From Melastoma dodecandrum (lineage: Eukaryota > Streptophyta > Magnoliopsida > Myrtales > Melastomataceae), in the NCBI GenBank assembly GCA_029817715.1, contig JARUPY010000288.1:1-64000 (forward strand): 64,000 nucleotides of DNA, read 5' to 3'. The notes under the pieces were generated by a model that saw nothing but the letters and a program-made list of their open reading frames with translations, did not search any database and was not told where the DNA came from. Below are positions 36,416-48,065 of this stretch, one piece after another. The position numbers and the translations under genes were made by a program. Position 1 is the stretch's first letter, and every line of letters starts with the position of its first letter.

Positions 36416-36438
36416 GTCCCCGGCAACGGCGCCAAAAA
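36416..36438 (-). other. Athila primer-binding region
   Basis: The minus strand reads TTTTTGGCGCCGTTGCCGGG directly after the LTR end (AGTAGAACA), the usual arrangement in Athila elements. Confidence 0.75.
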
Positions 36439-36440
36439 CA

Positions 36441-36705
36441 TGTTCTACTAAAAATGTGTTGTGCGCATGTGTATACACGAATCGATTATAGCACGTAAGA
36501 TATCATTCCCACGAAGACTAATTTTTCCTGAATACCAATTAAACCACTAAATATTATCTAGACTAAAAGAATAAATGACGGACTAAAAGAAAATTACTAA
36601 AATAAAATAAGCAAGGATCACAAGAAAATATCGATAAGAAAGCCTAGGGCAACTAGATTTACTTAACTTGTCGTAGATCTAGATAAAGATAGTTTGATCC
36701 ACCTC
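36441..36705 (-). repeat. Athila 5' LTR remnant
   Basis: The inner end of the LTR (minus strand ...TTTTAGTAGAACA) remains together with the part matching 27957-28170. The rest is missing, and the sequence joins a gypsy LTR copy at 36706. Confidence 0.75.
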
Positions 36706-37632
36706 GCAATAACAAGACTTCTTGGGGTAGAAGAATGTTGGGAATAATCCCCATTGCCTAGAGAAGGCCTGGGCCAAGGGTTTATATATAGTTGTGACCT
36801 GGGCCAAGGATTTATATATGATTGGGACCCTTCACCTAATTGCTAGCTTTCAGGGAAGGGGTACGCCGACACGATTTCTAACAAAGAATAGTTAAATAAA
36901 AAAACAGATAAATTGACCAAGAGAATGATATTACCCTGGATTAATGGAGGAGCAGATGGGGGCAACGACGAGGAATATTCTTTGGCGATGATGAAGTTTT
37001 TGTGGAGGCTGCCAGTTTGAAGGCTCCATGGCTCGCCTAAGGTCAGAACTACGGGAAGGCTGAACTAGGGGCACCATCGAGTAGATATTGCAAGCTGGCG
37101 TAGAAATTGAAGCTGTCGAGCGTGGGTCTATGATGGCGGGGGCAGGTTGTTTCGACCAATGGGAAGGTCAACCGGAACTAGATGGCACTGGTTGCCTTCT
37201 CGATGTTGTATTAGGAAATTGAGCTGGGATTGGTTGCCGATAGCACTGGCGTAAGGAAGGGAGAAGCAGGGTTGTTGTTGACCGGCATCGCTTGGGATTT
37301 TCTTCGTAAGCGATTGCCTTGAAATCTCTTACTGTGTTTTTTTTTTTTACAGTGTCTTCTCCGAGTGTTTGGTGCTTTCCAGGTCTAGCTATTTATAGGA
37401 AGCAGGCAGTGACTTTATTATTAATTTTTATTAGATTTTTTTATGATTTTGTTTGATTTTATGTGATTTTGTAAAGATTTTTGTGGATTTTGTGTTTTAT
37501 TTATTATTTTTCTTGATTTTCGATGATTTTATTATTTGTTTTTCTGTTTTTTTTTCGGTTATTTTATTTTATTTTTAAATTTTTTCTTGTTTTGGTGCAT
37601 TTTTGTAGATTTTGGTAGAAAGAAAAAATTGG
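36706..37632 (-). mobile_element. gypsy LTR copy beside DRP4 copy 2
   Basis: It matches 23807-24598 closely (CAATAACAAGAC, GGAGCAGATGGGGGCAACGA, CTATTTATAGGAAGCAGG, T-rich tract). Its outer end lacks the terminal 14 bases kept at copy 1. Presence of this LTR at the same place next to copies 1 and 2 shows that it was there before they duplicated. Confidence 0.75.
36736..36883. mobile_element. 148-bp solo LTR-like insertion
   Basis: It starts TGTTGGGAATAATCCCC and ends TTTCTAACA, flanked by a perfect 5-bp duplication AAGAA (36731-36735 and 36884-36888). The paralogous site near 23849 has one AAGAA and no insertion. Inside is a 30-bp imperfect repeat (CTGGGCCAAGG followed by TTTATATAT). The size fits a solo LTR of a short copia or TRIM-type element. 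Confidence 0.8.
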
Positions 37633-38317
37633 CAGTTCAACAGGTGGTGCTTGGAGGCTTTACCATTTCCGTTGATCTTCATAGCTTGCTTGCTCTATAC
37701 CTCGTGTAACAATAGCTTCATCAATCGGATTGTATGGATACTGGGCAGCAATTGGCTTTGAATGATCCTGCTGTTTGTAGGAAGTTGGGTCTGGGGATGA
37801 AGTTACTTTCATAAGCACACTAGAGAAATGGCGTGTAGGTTGCAGTGTCTATATGCAAGCTTGGCGAGGAAATGAGCCAAGCATGGCTGCACTTCATGGC
37901 ACTTTTGAAGAAGAGTAACCCGGGAGGCAAGGACCGATGACGTTATTCTCCCGGTTTATGTTTGGCACGTGCGAGAAGAAATGGGGACTGGAAAACGGAT
38001 TGACGAGAGAAGACGACGTTGTGCCCACAAGCATGAAGTAAATTTAGTAGCATGGATCTTTGTCAAAGGCTTGTGTCGAAGACGAGGGTCAATCCATGGT
38101 AAACATTGCTTCGAAGTGGATTATTTGGTGTTAGAGAAAGAGGGGATGGCATTTTGTAGCTCATTCTGGTTGACAATAGAGGGGTTACGTCCCACCAACA
38201 GCTGGAAAGTTTGTCATGTAGAAAAGGTCTGGTCTGAGTTTTACTTCATAGAAGTCGAATGCATAGGATGAAGAGGAAAGTACAGGAAAAGGAAAACATA
38301 GAACCGGACAGGCGAAG
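37633..38317 (-). other. DRP4 copy 2 3' flank
   Basis: It is collinear with 24607-25227 and 48208-48929. The unidentified peptide seen at copies 1 and 3 is frameshifted here by GCTTGCTTGCTC in place of GCTTGCTC. No gene is seen. Confidence 0.5.
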
Positions 38318-40381
38318 CTAGTTCTCCATGTCCGCCGTGGAGACCCTGTCCATGATTTGAGCCACCACCTCCCTTGACTCCTTGAGCAGGCTGATGCTCC
38401 TCTTCAGCTTCTCACGCTTGGCCGCCACCGCAGGGGTCTCCTCCAGCATGCTTTGCAGCCCTCCGCCTTGCGGGCCCACCACCTGGCTCACCACCTCATC
38501 CTCCAGCTCCTTGTTCACCAGGCCCTGCACTGTGAACAGCAGGTGAAGGGCGACCGAGTCCACCAACCTCCTCAGGACGGTCTTCCAGTACGCCACCATC
38601 CTCATCCTCAAGTCGAAGGCTTGCTGCACCAGGTGTCTGCGCTCCTTTAGCTTCTCCAAATCAACCTCCCCTATCCCTTCCAGGACAAACATTGAAGACT
38701 TAAACGGGAGGTCGATGTGCTGCAGGAACACCACCTGCTTTTCCATGAGCTTGTTCCACTCAGCCATGTACTCGGGATTGCGCGTGAAGTCGGTGCACTT
38801 CTCCATTTGGACAATCTCCACCACATGGCCAATTGCCCTCTCCTTCACCTTTGCCATTAGGTGCTGAGCCGCCCGTCGGGTGGCGTTCTGCAGTTGCGGA
38901 TAGAGTTCAGAATACTGCATCAGGACCTTTAACACCACTCCACCAATGTACTCCCAAACATTCGACACAAACTACACAGGAGTGCTTGAGATCCTCCCAA
39001 TCTTCCTCTGCAAGCAGGTGAGAAAGGCAACGCGCGGGAGAAAGTTCGGGAGACAGATTCCCTTGGTTTCCTCCAGAACCTCCAATTCCTCCAACAGGAA
39101 ATCCTTGGCGAAGTTGCTATCGGGGCAGTTCTGCAACTTTTCGGAGTATCTTTCCAGCATTTCCGCCAGGCGGGCAGTGCAGTGCATCCCTTTCTCATCA
39201 GGGTACTCGTCGAACTCCCCTCGCAGGAGGATCTTCCGCAGCGAATCCTTAGCCGACCCCATTATCTGCATAAAAGCAGTCACGGCTTCTGCAATGCTGG
39301 AAAGATTCTTGGGCATTGACTGAAGGAGCGCGACATTCGCATTTAGCTTCTCACTAATCTTGTTGACAATGTCTGGTAGGCACTTTGCCACAATAGTCGC
39401 CTGGATCTGAATGAGCCTCCTGGCAAGGACAGGAATACCGACCATAGACTCATCTATCTTGCTGAGCAACGGGTGAGTCTTGAACAACCTGTGCTCCTCC
39501 ATACGGGCCTCGTCATATGTTTCTTCTCCGATGCGGTTCCTCACGCAGACATAGCCCAAACCTATGTTGACGTCGTCGGCGGTGACCTTCTCGAGAAGGC
39601 CTTCAGGATTCTTGTCAGACTTGGTGACGACAGCCAAGGTCCTCTCGCCCTTCTTATCGACCATCTGCGACATCCTTATGGACTCACAGGTGGAGAAATC
39701 CGCCGTTGCACTGAGGACGTTCAGTATGATGGTTTCCTCTGGCCTTATGTACTCCATTATCATTCCGGAGACCTGTTCGTAGATGTTCTCCGGCTGGCCA
39801 TGCACGGGCACCCTGGTGATACCTGGCAAGTCGACCATGGTCAGGTCAGGAACCCCATCCTTCTTCACCACGAGTGTCAGCGGCGTGTTGGATATCCCCT
39901 TTCCACCACCAGCGATCTCGTTGGTAGCAACTGCGATCGCCACAGCGATATTTTCCTCATCCGAATGGACCACCTTTCCTTCAAACTCCAGGTAGAGCTG
40001 GGGCTCATCACCGGGGTGGTTCTGGAGCCTCATGATGAGGGGAACCCTGGTGCATATCCCCTGACCCCGTGGGAGGCTGATCCCCGCGAGGGACTCCAGG
40101 ACGCTGGACTTGCCAGACGACTGGTCGCCAACCACGACAATGGTGGGGAGCTGGATGCCCTCCTTCATGACCATGAGGTTCCTGAGCTTGTCGACGGCGT
40201 CGAGCAGGGGGCGGATCTTGTCGTTGTAGGAGGAGGTAAGGGGGTCCATAGCGGACAGGGGCAGGGCATCACCCTCGACATCGCAGGGGGTGGGGATGAG
40301 GGCGAGGTTAGTTCCACGAAAGCAGGGGACTCGGGAAGCTGTTGGCTTGGGAGTAGGGGATTTGCCTCCACGTCCAGACAT
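38318..40381 (-). pseudogene. dynamin-related protein 4-like, copy 2, nonsense mutation
   Basis: The frame is collinear with copy 1 over its whole length. G1 GDQSSGKSS, DLPG and TKSD are all intact. Codon 470 is TAG where copies 1 and 3 have GAG (STPVEFVSNV), so translation would stop at 469 residues with the GTPase domain and part of the stalk but no GED. After this codon the frame is open to the normal end ...STADMEN at 38318, 687 residues in all if the stop is ignored. The single lesion implies recent inactivation. A truncated GTPase product cannot be excluded. Codon use and sequence are nearly identical to copy 1. Confidence 0.85.
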
Positions 40382-40679
40382 GGTGAAAATGGGACAACTC
40401 TTTTCCTTGCTTGTGCAGAAGATGCAATGCAGTGTGAAGAATCGAAGAGAGGGGAGGGAAACGGAACCTTATAACGTGACAAAGGAGAGAGCTGGGAGAG
40501 GACAAAGGACAGCTCGTATTCTCGTACAAAAGCAATGAAGCAACTGCAGAGTCTGAACTTGGGAACTTGGAACTGGGAAAGGCCGCTGCCGCGGCTCCGC
40601 TGCTTTGGAATCTGCTTCACAAACACTCCAAAATGACCGACCCATCAAATTAAAAGGAAGATCACAAAGTAGCTTACCC
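40382..40679 (-). promoter_or_regulatory. DRP4 copy 2 upstream region with TATA-like box
   Basis: TTATAAGG on the coding strand (40474-40467) lies about 90 bp before ATG 40381, in sequence collinear with the other two copies. The upstream side ends where an Ale-like copia LTR is inserted at 40680. Confidence 0.45.
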
Positions 40680-43600
40680 TTTAAGCGAGATAGAGAGCAA
40701 GTGGGCCGAATTGAAGTTGATGGGCTGAAGCTGCATAATCAAATCCACTTTCAAGTCAAGATGGCCCTGCAAAGAGAAGAAAACAAATATGACATAAGTG
40801 TAAATAAGTGAAAGAAGTTGTTAGCGAGTTGGTTATATGCAGCAGAGACTGCCGAGACACTGTGTGTCGGTTAGAGTTGTTGTTCTCTGGAAATGGAATC
40901 GGGTTGTTTCGGGTTCTTCTTCTTGTTAGCATTTTCTGGGAACTTTCATGGTATCCGAGCACAGGCTATCTGAAGAAGGATTCGCAGACGAGGAAGATGG
41001 AGATTGAAGCCCTGGATAGCCCGCATTCTCCGTACTTCGTCAACGCCACTGATTTCCAGGTATCGACTCTTGTTTCGCCAGAACTTGGAGATGGGAACTA
41101 CGCTTCCTGGAGGAGATCCTTCGAGTTGGCATTATCCATCAAAAATAAGGTGAGCTTTGTTGATGGGACGATCGTGAAGCCGGCTGCAGATAGTCCCCTG
41201 TTTTCAACCTGGAGACGTTGCGACAACTTGGTGAAGTCGTAGATTCAAAGGTCGATATCTATTCCTATTGCTTCGACAATATTCTACCTATATGGGGAAC
41301 CGGATGATTCACGGGTGTGCCACTTACTGCAACAGTATTACAGTCTTGTACAGGGAACCAAAACAGTTTCGGGGTTTTACAACGAGATGCTTTCAATCCT
41401 CAGAGAGTTGCGAGTCTATAGGCCACAACCTAGATGCGAGTGTGGAAAATATAACAGTGGATGGCAAAAGGTGTACATGGACCAGCAACAGAAGGATATG
41501 GTCTTTAAGTTTCTCAATGGCCCTTAGCAAAGAATATGCACCCTTGAGGACGCAACTCTTGTTGAGAAAACCTTTTCCAACCTTGGGAGAAGCTTTTAAT
41601 ACTGTGCAACGTGAAGAGCTGCAGCGAAACCTCAGAAGTGAAGACACCGTGATGTTTGGAAATCCAATTGCAACGACATTTATATTGGAAACAGAACAGA
41701 CAATGGCTGAAGGACGAGAAATGAACAAAATGGTGGCGTTCACATAACAAAGGAGGTTTAAACCTGAATTCAAGACTGAGTTGACTTGTGAACATTGTGG
41801 GAAACGGGGCCATGTCAAAAGTAGATGTTACTATCTGGTTGGCTTTCCTCCAAGTTTCAAGTCAGGAAATGGACGTGGGAGAGGGCAAGTGATGACGAGA
41901 AATCCAGGGCCCAGTACTAGAAGAGTGATGAGTTTTACTGTGGATGGACACAAAGAAAACAAGGAACTTGATCTGACATCCCTCAGTCTGACAGGAACAC
42001 AAGTGGAAAAACTCATGGTTTTACTCAATGTTGATGCTCCTTGCCAATCTGACACTGTGGAACAACAATCCAAACCAACCCCTTCCCAAAACTTCACAGG
42101 TAATTCGTTTGCTTCACCAAATTTGATAAGTCTCATTGACACCGGAGCTGCTGACCATATTGCTTCAAGTCTTGATAGTTTTTACAGCTACAAAGAGTTG
42201 CCAATTCCTTTACAGATACATTTACCAAATAGTGCCAAAGTCTTAGCCACGCATATAGGAGTTGTCCAACTAAGTGATAGTCTGATGTTGGAGGATACTC
42301 TGTTTGTACCATCTTTCCATTTTAACCTCATCTTTGCAAGCAAATTAACCTCTAACAAACACATCTGTCTCATTTTCTATCAAAATTGGTGTTCAATTCA
42401 AGACTTGCGGAATTGGATGATGATTGGATTAGCTAGAAAGGAAAGAGGACTATATGTGGTCCAACGGGCAATTGGGAATATGGATTTGTCTGCTGCTTCT
42501 CAAGCTAAAGCCATATTGCTGCACACAGTTAGTTCAGTTCAACAGAAAACAACCCTGGATATTTTTTATCTTTGGCATCTTAGATTAGGACATATCCCAG
42601 CAACAATAGTGTCTACCTTATAAACTATAGATGCATCAGTTGTCATGTTGTCACACAATGCTTGCACTACTTGTCATGAAGCAAAACAAAAACGATTCTC
42701 TTTTCATACAAGCACTATACAGACTAAGGAACCTGTTGCTTTAATCCACTGTGATATTTGGGGACCTTGCTCAAAAATTGCAATGGGAGGATATCGTTTC
42801 TTCTTAAATATAGTAGATGACTTCACTAGAGTTACATGGGTTTTTCTAATTGAACATAAATCTGAAGTCAGGTCACTAATTGAACAATTCTGCAGTGTTG
42901 TTGATACCAATTCCATGTTAAGGTCAAAGTGTTAAGAAGTGATAATGGTAGTGAATTTTACATGCATGATTTTTATAGAACACATGGAATTGCACATCAA
43001 ACCACTTGTGTTGCTACTCCATAGCAAAATGGTGTTGTGGAGCGCAAACACCAACACCTTCTGCAAATGACAAGGGCATTATTGTTTCAAGCAAAGTTAC
43101 CTCTTACTTTTTGGGGATATGCTTTGCTAACTGCGACTCATTTAATAAACCGTTTGCCCAGCAAGCTTTTACAAAACAAGAGTCCTTAAGAAATGCTTTT
43201 TCATAAAAAACCCACATATATGTATTTACGTGTGTTTGGATCTTTATGTTATGCAAGCACTTTGGCACATGATAGGAAGAAACTGGACAAATGTTCAATC
43301 AAGTGCATTTTCATTGGTTATCCATTTGGGGTCAAAGGATACTACTTATTTAATCTCTCAACAAAGAAAGTTTTTATTTCACGAGATGTTGTTTTCTATG
43401 AATCTTTATTTCCATTCTCAAATTCTTTTGATCAACTTCAACCGGATGTACAATCTTCTTCATTAGTCTTGCCTGTTGCTGAACCAGCTTGCATTTCTGA
43501 TCCGGTCTCCAATGTCATTCCAAAAACATCCATTCGTTCTTCTCTTCCTGTTACAAATGATACTGCATTACATGCATCCCAACAGCTTGACTGTGACTTT

Positions 43601-45679
43601 ACCTTGAGAAGGAGTACTAGACAGCGCAACATTCCCACTTATTTGAAGGACTATCATCTTGAACTCTCTTCTCATCTAGCCAATCCTCATGCATCCAATT
43701 CATGTGTAAGGTCAGTTCTCTCTACTTCCTCTGCCCCTGTTTTGTCTGCTAAATACCCGATTGAACCTTTCATATCCTATACACGACTGTCCAAGCCCTA
43801 CAAATCTTTTGTGCTTTCTCTAGAAACTCATGTTGAACCACAGTGTTATCGAGAAGCGAGAAATATTCCACATTGGGAAGAAGCCATGCAGTTTGAACTT
43901 AAGGCTTTGTCAGACAACCATACCTGGGATTTAGTTTCCTTGCCAACAGGTAAACACGCCATTGGTTGTAAGTGGGTATATAAGACTAAGATGCATGCTA
44001 ATGGCGAAGTTGAGTGATATAAGGCCAGGCTGGTCGCAAAGGGTTATACTCAACGTGAAGGCTTTGATTATTAGGAAACCTTCAGTCCAGTAGTAAAACA
44101 TACCTCTGTTCGTGTGTTTCTGGCTCTGGCCGTAGCTAAAGGCTGGCTTTTGCGGCAGTTCGATATTCATAATGCCTTCCTCAATGGGGATCTGGTTGAA
44201 GAAGTCTATATGCAACTACCTGAGGGCTTGGACATTCAGGGGGAGAGTTTAGATCCCTCTACAATGGTTTGCAGGCTCAGGAAGTCTATTTATGGAAGCA
44301 GGCATCCCGCCAATGGAACAGCAAACTAACTGCATGTTTGCTGAAGAATGGTTTCATACAATCTAAGGCGGATTATTCCTTGTACACGAAGCAGTCGGAG
44401 AAGGGATTTGTGGTAGTACTTGTGTATGTGGATGACATGGTGATAGCGAGTACAAATGAACAGATTATTATTGATCTTAAACAATGCTTGCAGGAAGAAT
44501 TTAAGGTTCGAAACTTGGGGATGTTGAGATATTTTCTAGGATTGGAGATTGCTAGAACAAAGAAGGGGATATTTGTCTCGCAAAGGAGCTATGCACTGCG
44601 ACTCTTGGAAGAGGCAGGTATGCTGGCAGCAGACCTAGCTCTGTCCCAATCCTTCCAGGCAACAAGTTGACACATGAAGAAGACAATGCAGATGTTGATG
44701 CTGGTTCTTACAGACGCCTAGTGGGGAAGCTTATTTATCTTGGGATCACGCGACCTGATCTCACTTATGCTGTGCATCAACTTGCTCAATATATGGATAG
44801 ACCGGGAAACATACATTGGAATGCAGCTTGTTATGTCCTGTGATATCTGAATGGGACACCAGGAAAGGGACTCTTCTTCCCAAGCACAGTGGACGTAGAG
44901 TTACAGGCATACTCCGACAGTGATTGGGGAAGCTGCCAAGAGACTCGGAGATCAACAACGGGCTTCTGTGTGTTTCTAGGGTGCTCGTTGGTAAGCTGGA
45001 GATCAAGAAAGCTGAATACAGTGGCGAAAAGTTCGACGGAAGCTGAATACCGAGCAATTGCCACAACTACAACAGAAGTAATCTGGCTGATCTCTCTGCT
45101 GGATGGCTTTGGGATAAATGCAAGGGTCCCGATACTTCTGCATTGTGATAACAAGTCGGCAATGTATACATGCAAGAACCCGGTGTTCCATGAGCGAACG
45201 AAGCACCTCAAGATCGATTTGCAGTTTGTGATGGAGAAGATTGATAATGGGGTGATCAAGGTGGTGCACAAGAGGACAGAACTACAACTTGCTGATCCGT
45301 TTATAAAAGGTTTACATCCCGGGAGGCTGAATTTCCTGCTTAACAAGATGGGAATGGAAGATATACATAATTCCCATCTTGAGGGGGAGTGTAAGTGAGA
45401 TAGAGCAAGTGGGCCGAATTGAAGTTGATGGGCTGAAGCTGCAGATCAGATCGGGACTGAAGTTGCAGAACAAAATCCACTTCCAAGTCCAGAAGGCCCT
45501 GCAAATAGAAGAAAACAAATGTGGCACAAGTGTAAATAAGTGAAGGAAGTTGTTAGCGGGTTGGTTACATGCAGCAGAGACTGTCGAGACACTGTGTGTC
45601 GGTTAGAGTTGTTCTCTAGAAATGGAATCGGGTTGTTTCGGGTCTTTCTTCTTGTTAGCGTTTTCTGGGAACACTTTCA
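40680..45679 (+). mobile_element. Ale-like copia element, complete ends, decayed coding
   Basis: The 5' LTR is 40680-40948 (...AACTTTCA). A primer-binding site TGGTATCCGAGC (40949-40960, initiator-Met type with one change) follows. Gag-pol comes next, then a polypurine tract GAGGGGGAG (45381-45389) and the 3' LTR 45390-45679 (TGTAAGTGAG...CACTTTCA). Flanks TACCC and TATCC differ at one base; the empty site near DRP4 copy 3 (59368-59372) reads TATCC, which supports a 5-bp target duplication. Total length is 5000 bp with LTRs of 269 and 290 bp. Confidence 0.85.
40996..45398 (+). pseudogene. Ale-like copia gag-pol, multiple lesions
   Basis: A single polyprotein gene in copia order. Gag starts MEIEALDSPHSPYF with DGNYASWRRSFELAL. 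The zinc knuckle is CEHCGKRGHVKSRC (41784-41825). Protease has LIDTGAADHIASS. The pre-integrase motif is YLWHLRLGHIP. Integrase has HCDIWGPCSKIA and SDNGSEFY. Reverse transcriptase has YVDDMVIAS (about 44430). RNase H has AYSDSDWGSCQETRRSTTGF, TEAEYRAIA and LHCDNKSA. It ends HLEGECK. Stops and frameshifts occur at about 41240, 41745, 42621, 42933, 43022, 44015, 44072, 44330, 44668 and 44842, so no polyprotein can be made. Short LTRs and motif style suggest the Ale lineage; that is inference. Confidence 0.85.
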
Positions 45680-46229
45680 TATCCTTTTTGGCAGGCGTGC
45701 CCCTAGGGAAACTGCTCCAACGTGCGAACCCTCTGCTCTTCCTGCCCATTTGGAATAATTAACCGGTCCGCCAAAATGCTTCCATACATTTTCTTTAGGC
45801 CCATAAAAGCCCAGCCCTTCTATGAAATCCGGGCGTCGTCCTTCCTTTCCCAGACGACGCCCCCTGCCCTCCTCGGCGGAGACGTTTTTACTTCCTATCA
45901 AGCTCGCGGTGTCTTGTCTGGATTCGTACCATGATCTCACCTGCCTCCCCTTGGTTCGTTCGTTTGACTTCCCTTTACTGCTTGGAGAAGTTAGCTTGAC
46001 TTTGATCGGAGATAAATTTATTTGATTCACGAGCAAGGGTTGAATCGGGGTGAAAATGACAGGTGGATTGTTATCGCACGCTGGGCATGATGAAGGTCAA
46101 GAGGATATCCGAGCTGTTTCCCCAATGTAAGCTTACATTTCTTCTTTTTTGTCCATCCAAGCGTGCTGTTCGTGCAAATGTTATAGGCATGGCTGATTGA
46201 ATTTCACGCCTCTTTTGCAAGACTATTTG
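45680..46229 (+). promoter_or_regulatory. TGD3 5' flank, copy B
   Basis: This is the upstream region of TGD3 exon 1, sharing blocks with 2331-2800 and 60100-60420 (CTTCTATGAAATCCGGGCG, CTCGGCGGAGACG, CATCCAAGCGTGCTGTTC). No other gene is seen. Promoter function is inferred only from position. Confidence 0.4.
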
Positions 46230-46628
46230 ATGCCCGACCCTTCGTCCCGCAATCCGACGCCGCCGGGGTGCCCCTGGCCCATCAAGCAGGGAGCCGTCAC
46301 CAGGGGGAAGGTAGCCTGCGCATGCGTCGCCCCTCCCGTCAATTTCCGGAACGACGGGTTCTCCTCCTCCAGATACGACGTACTCTCTCGTCTCCCGCTT
46401 TTGCTCTCCTTTCCCTGAATTTGGCTGCTTCCGAATTGTCTTGTCCGTGTGGTCAGTGATTGATCGCCGGAAATCGTAGGTTTTGATTTCGATCTAGTGC
46501 TGGTGGTTTTTGTTGAATGGGTCGAATGTTCATCGTTAGCAGGATCGATCAAGTGTGGCAGAGGGATTGGGCGTGGCGCCCATGCCTGAGGATGATTTGG
46601 ATGTTCTGATTGAGTGTAGGGAGCTCTT
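46230..46628 (+). pseudogene. TGD3: TGD3-like exons 1 and 2 (plus strand)
   Basis: TGD3 is the ATP-binding subunit of the chloroplast envelope lipid importer TGD1-2-3. Exon 1 (46230 to about 46377) reads MPDPSSRNPTPPG and then GKVACACVAPPVNFRNDGF, resembling the plastid transit region of Arabidopsis TGD3 as I remember it. Exon 2 (about 46541-46628) reads SSVAEGLG and PEDDLDVLIECREL, matching the start of the ABC domain. The exon breaks off at GAGCTCTTCGG, where coding sequence for a later exon runs on in the opposite orientation. The start upstream of MPDPSS may be missing. This is half of an inverted gene. Confidence 0.75.
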
Positions 46629-48065
46629 CGGATGGTGCTGTGCTGGTGAGTTACTACCACGTACGAGCAATCTTACCGGGCTTGCCCACAGCGTCGTCGA
46701 TTTACGAGTGTACTGACTGAATGAGATCTTCAACCACTGTCGATGCTATAGGATCGAGTCCCGCCGTTGGCTCATCATACAATAGCACCTACAACACCAA
46801 TCGAGCTCAGGGAAGTAGGGAAATAAGATTGATGTGCTGTTGCCGCAGCAAAGAGCACCGGGGAAGTAGAAGCAATAGCGAATACTGTTATTACCTCCGG
46901 CTCTATTGAATCATTTGTGTCATCACATATAATGGACCGAGCAAGAGCAACACGTTTCTTCATCCCGCCAGACAATTCGGAGGGTAATCGGTCCTCAACT
47001 CCCTGAAAATGGTCATCAGGTGAATCTTTCATATAGCTGGGGAAATGAAGATGGCTGAAAGAACTAGGCAAATGGTACTCAGGCAAGTATGTCATACTGC
47101 CTTCCTTTTGTGACTCGTGAACCATGTACATGTCAAGCTACAATGTGAGGATCAGATGTTATAAGTGAGCACGAAAAATTACTAATACCAAATAAAATAA
47201 TTGGGGTCTTCGGCCTTTTATGCTACAAGACTCATAGGCTAGTCAAGTAATTTCGACGAGAGACCAGCTAAATGCTGCCTACTCAATCATTTATATCTCA
47301 AACATAGTAATGCCAGGCAACTACAACATCAATCTGAGACATTCCAACCGTTTTCCAAAAGTCATGCATGAGTTTGGTTTAGATTTTCGTGAGACGGTTT
47401 GGTAAACAGCAGAAGGATGACACAGTTGAAGGCCAACATATACCTTCAATCCAACTGCAGCCATGGTCTCAGTCACAAGCTTGGATATCTTGGCTTCTGG
47501 CATGTTAGAATTCTCATATCTGTCAAAACCACCATTTTAGATAATAAATTCTTCTATTCGAAGTTAAAAGCAGCTGACTGAAAAACATCAATGTTTCTTA
47601 CAGAAGAACCAACATTTTCCCGAACTGTTAATGAATCAAAGAGTGCCGGACTCTGAAACACCTGCAGAGATATAAAAAAAAATGAAGTTTATTTTGGCAT
47701 TCATTGATAATATAGCATATAACACAACCTTTAATAAGCCACTGCAAGGCATCTTACCAGTCCTATTCGAAGACCAGACATGTCATTATCACCTACTAGA
47801 CCAGCCCTCTTCCTGCCCCGACTACTTGTATGAATCAAAAACAAAAGGAGAAACTTAGAATGCTCCAGGGAATAATACCACCCAATTTCGAAAATGGCAT
47901 GTAAAAGAAGTGGATTGTGGATTAATAAACAGTCATAACAAGAATGATTCCCCATATCTACTTGTCTGGAGCAAGCAGCCCAGCAATAATCTTAAGAATG
48001 GTCGATTTTCCAGTTCCAGAGGGTCCAATAATGCCGACAGCTTCGCCATGTCTAATCTACAAGAA
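46627..48065 (-). pseudogene. TGD3: TGD3-like exons 3 to last, inverted
   Basis: Minus-strand exons in gene order: Walker [19 protein letters not shown] and [12 protein letters not shown] (48056-47963); RKRAGLVGDNDMSGLRIGL (about 47820-47757), with part of the exon start lost; VFQSPALFDSLTVRENVG (47662-47605); NSNMPEAKISKLVTETMA and AVGLK (about 47520-47447); ABC signature PSELSGGMKKRVALARS (about 47007-46893); Walker B with YDEPTAGLDPIASTVVEDL (about 46790-46728); DAVGKPGKIA then VVVTHQHSTIRRA (about 46692-46627). A missing base before YVVV shifts the last frame. Introns have GT/AG-like ends. The C-terminal half of the last exon is absent. Together with 46230-46628 this is one TGD3 gene broken by an inversion, hence non-functional. 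Confidence 0.85.

Larger units (their letters stand above)
27957..36705 (-). mobile_element. Athila-lineage gypsy element, degraded
   Basis: On the minus strand the order is a partial 5' LTR (36705-36441), a primer-binding region, gag, protease, reverse transcriptase with RNase H, integrase, a non-coding 3' region, a polypurine tract (TTAGGTTTGGGGG, 29364-29352) and a 3' LTR (29351-27957, starting TGTTGATAACTC). Only 265 bp of the 5' LTR remain, and the far end of the 3' LTR lacks about 40 bp, so both ends have been lost. The gag and pol sequences match Athila elements as I know them. A 508-bp plastid fragment interrupts the reverse transcriptase. Confidence 0.85.

Noticed and set aside
46721..46909. 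Plus-strand short ORF over 46721-46909
   Set aside because: It is antisense to the TGD3 Walker B exon and has no independent support.
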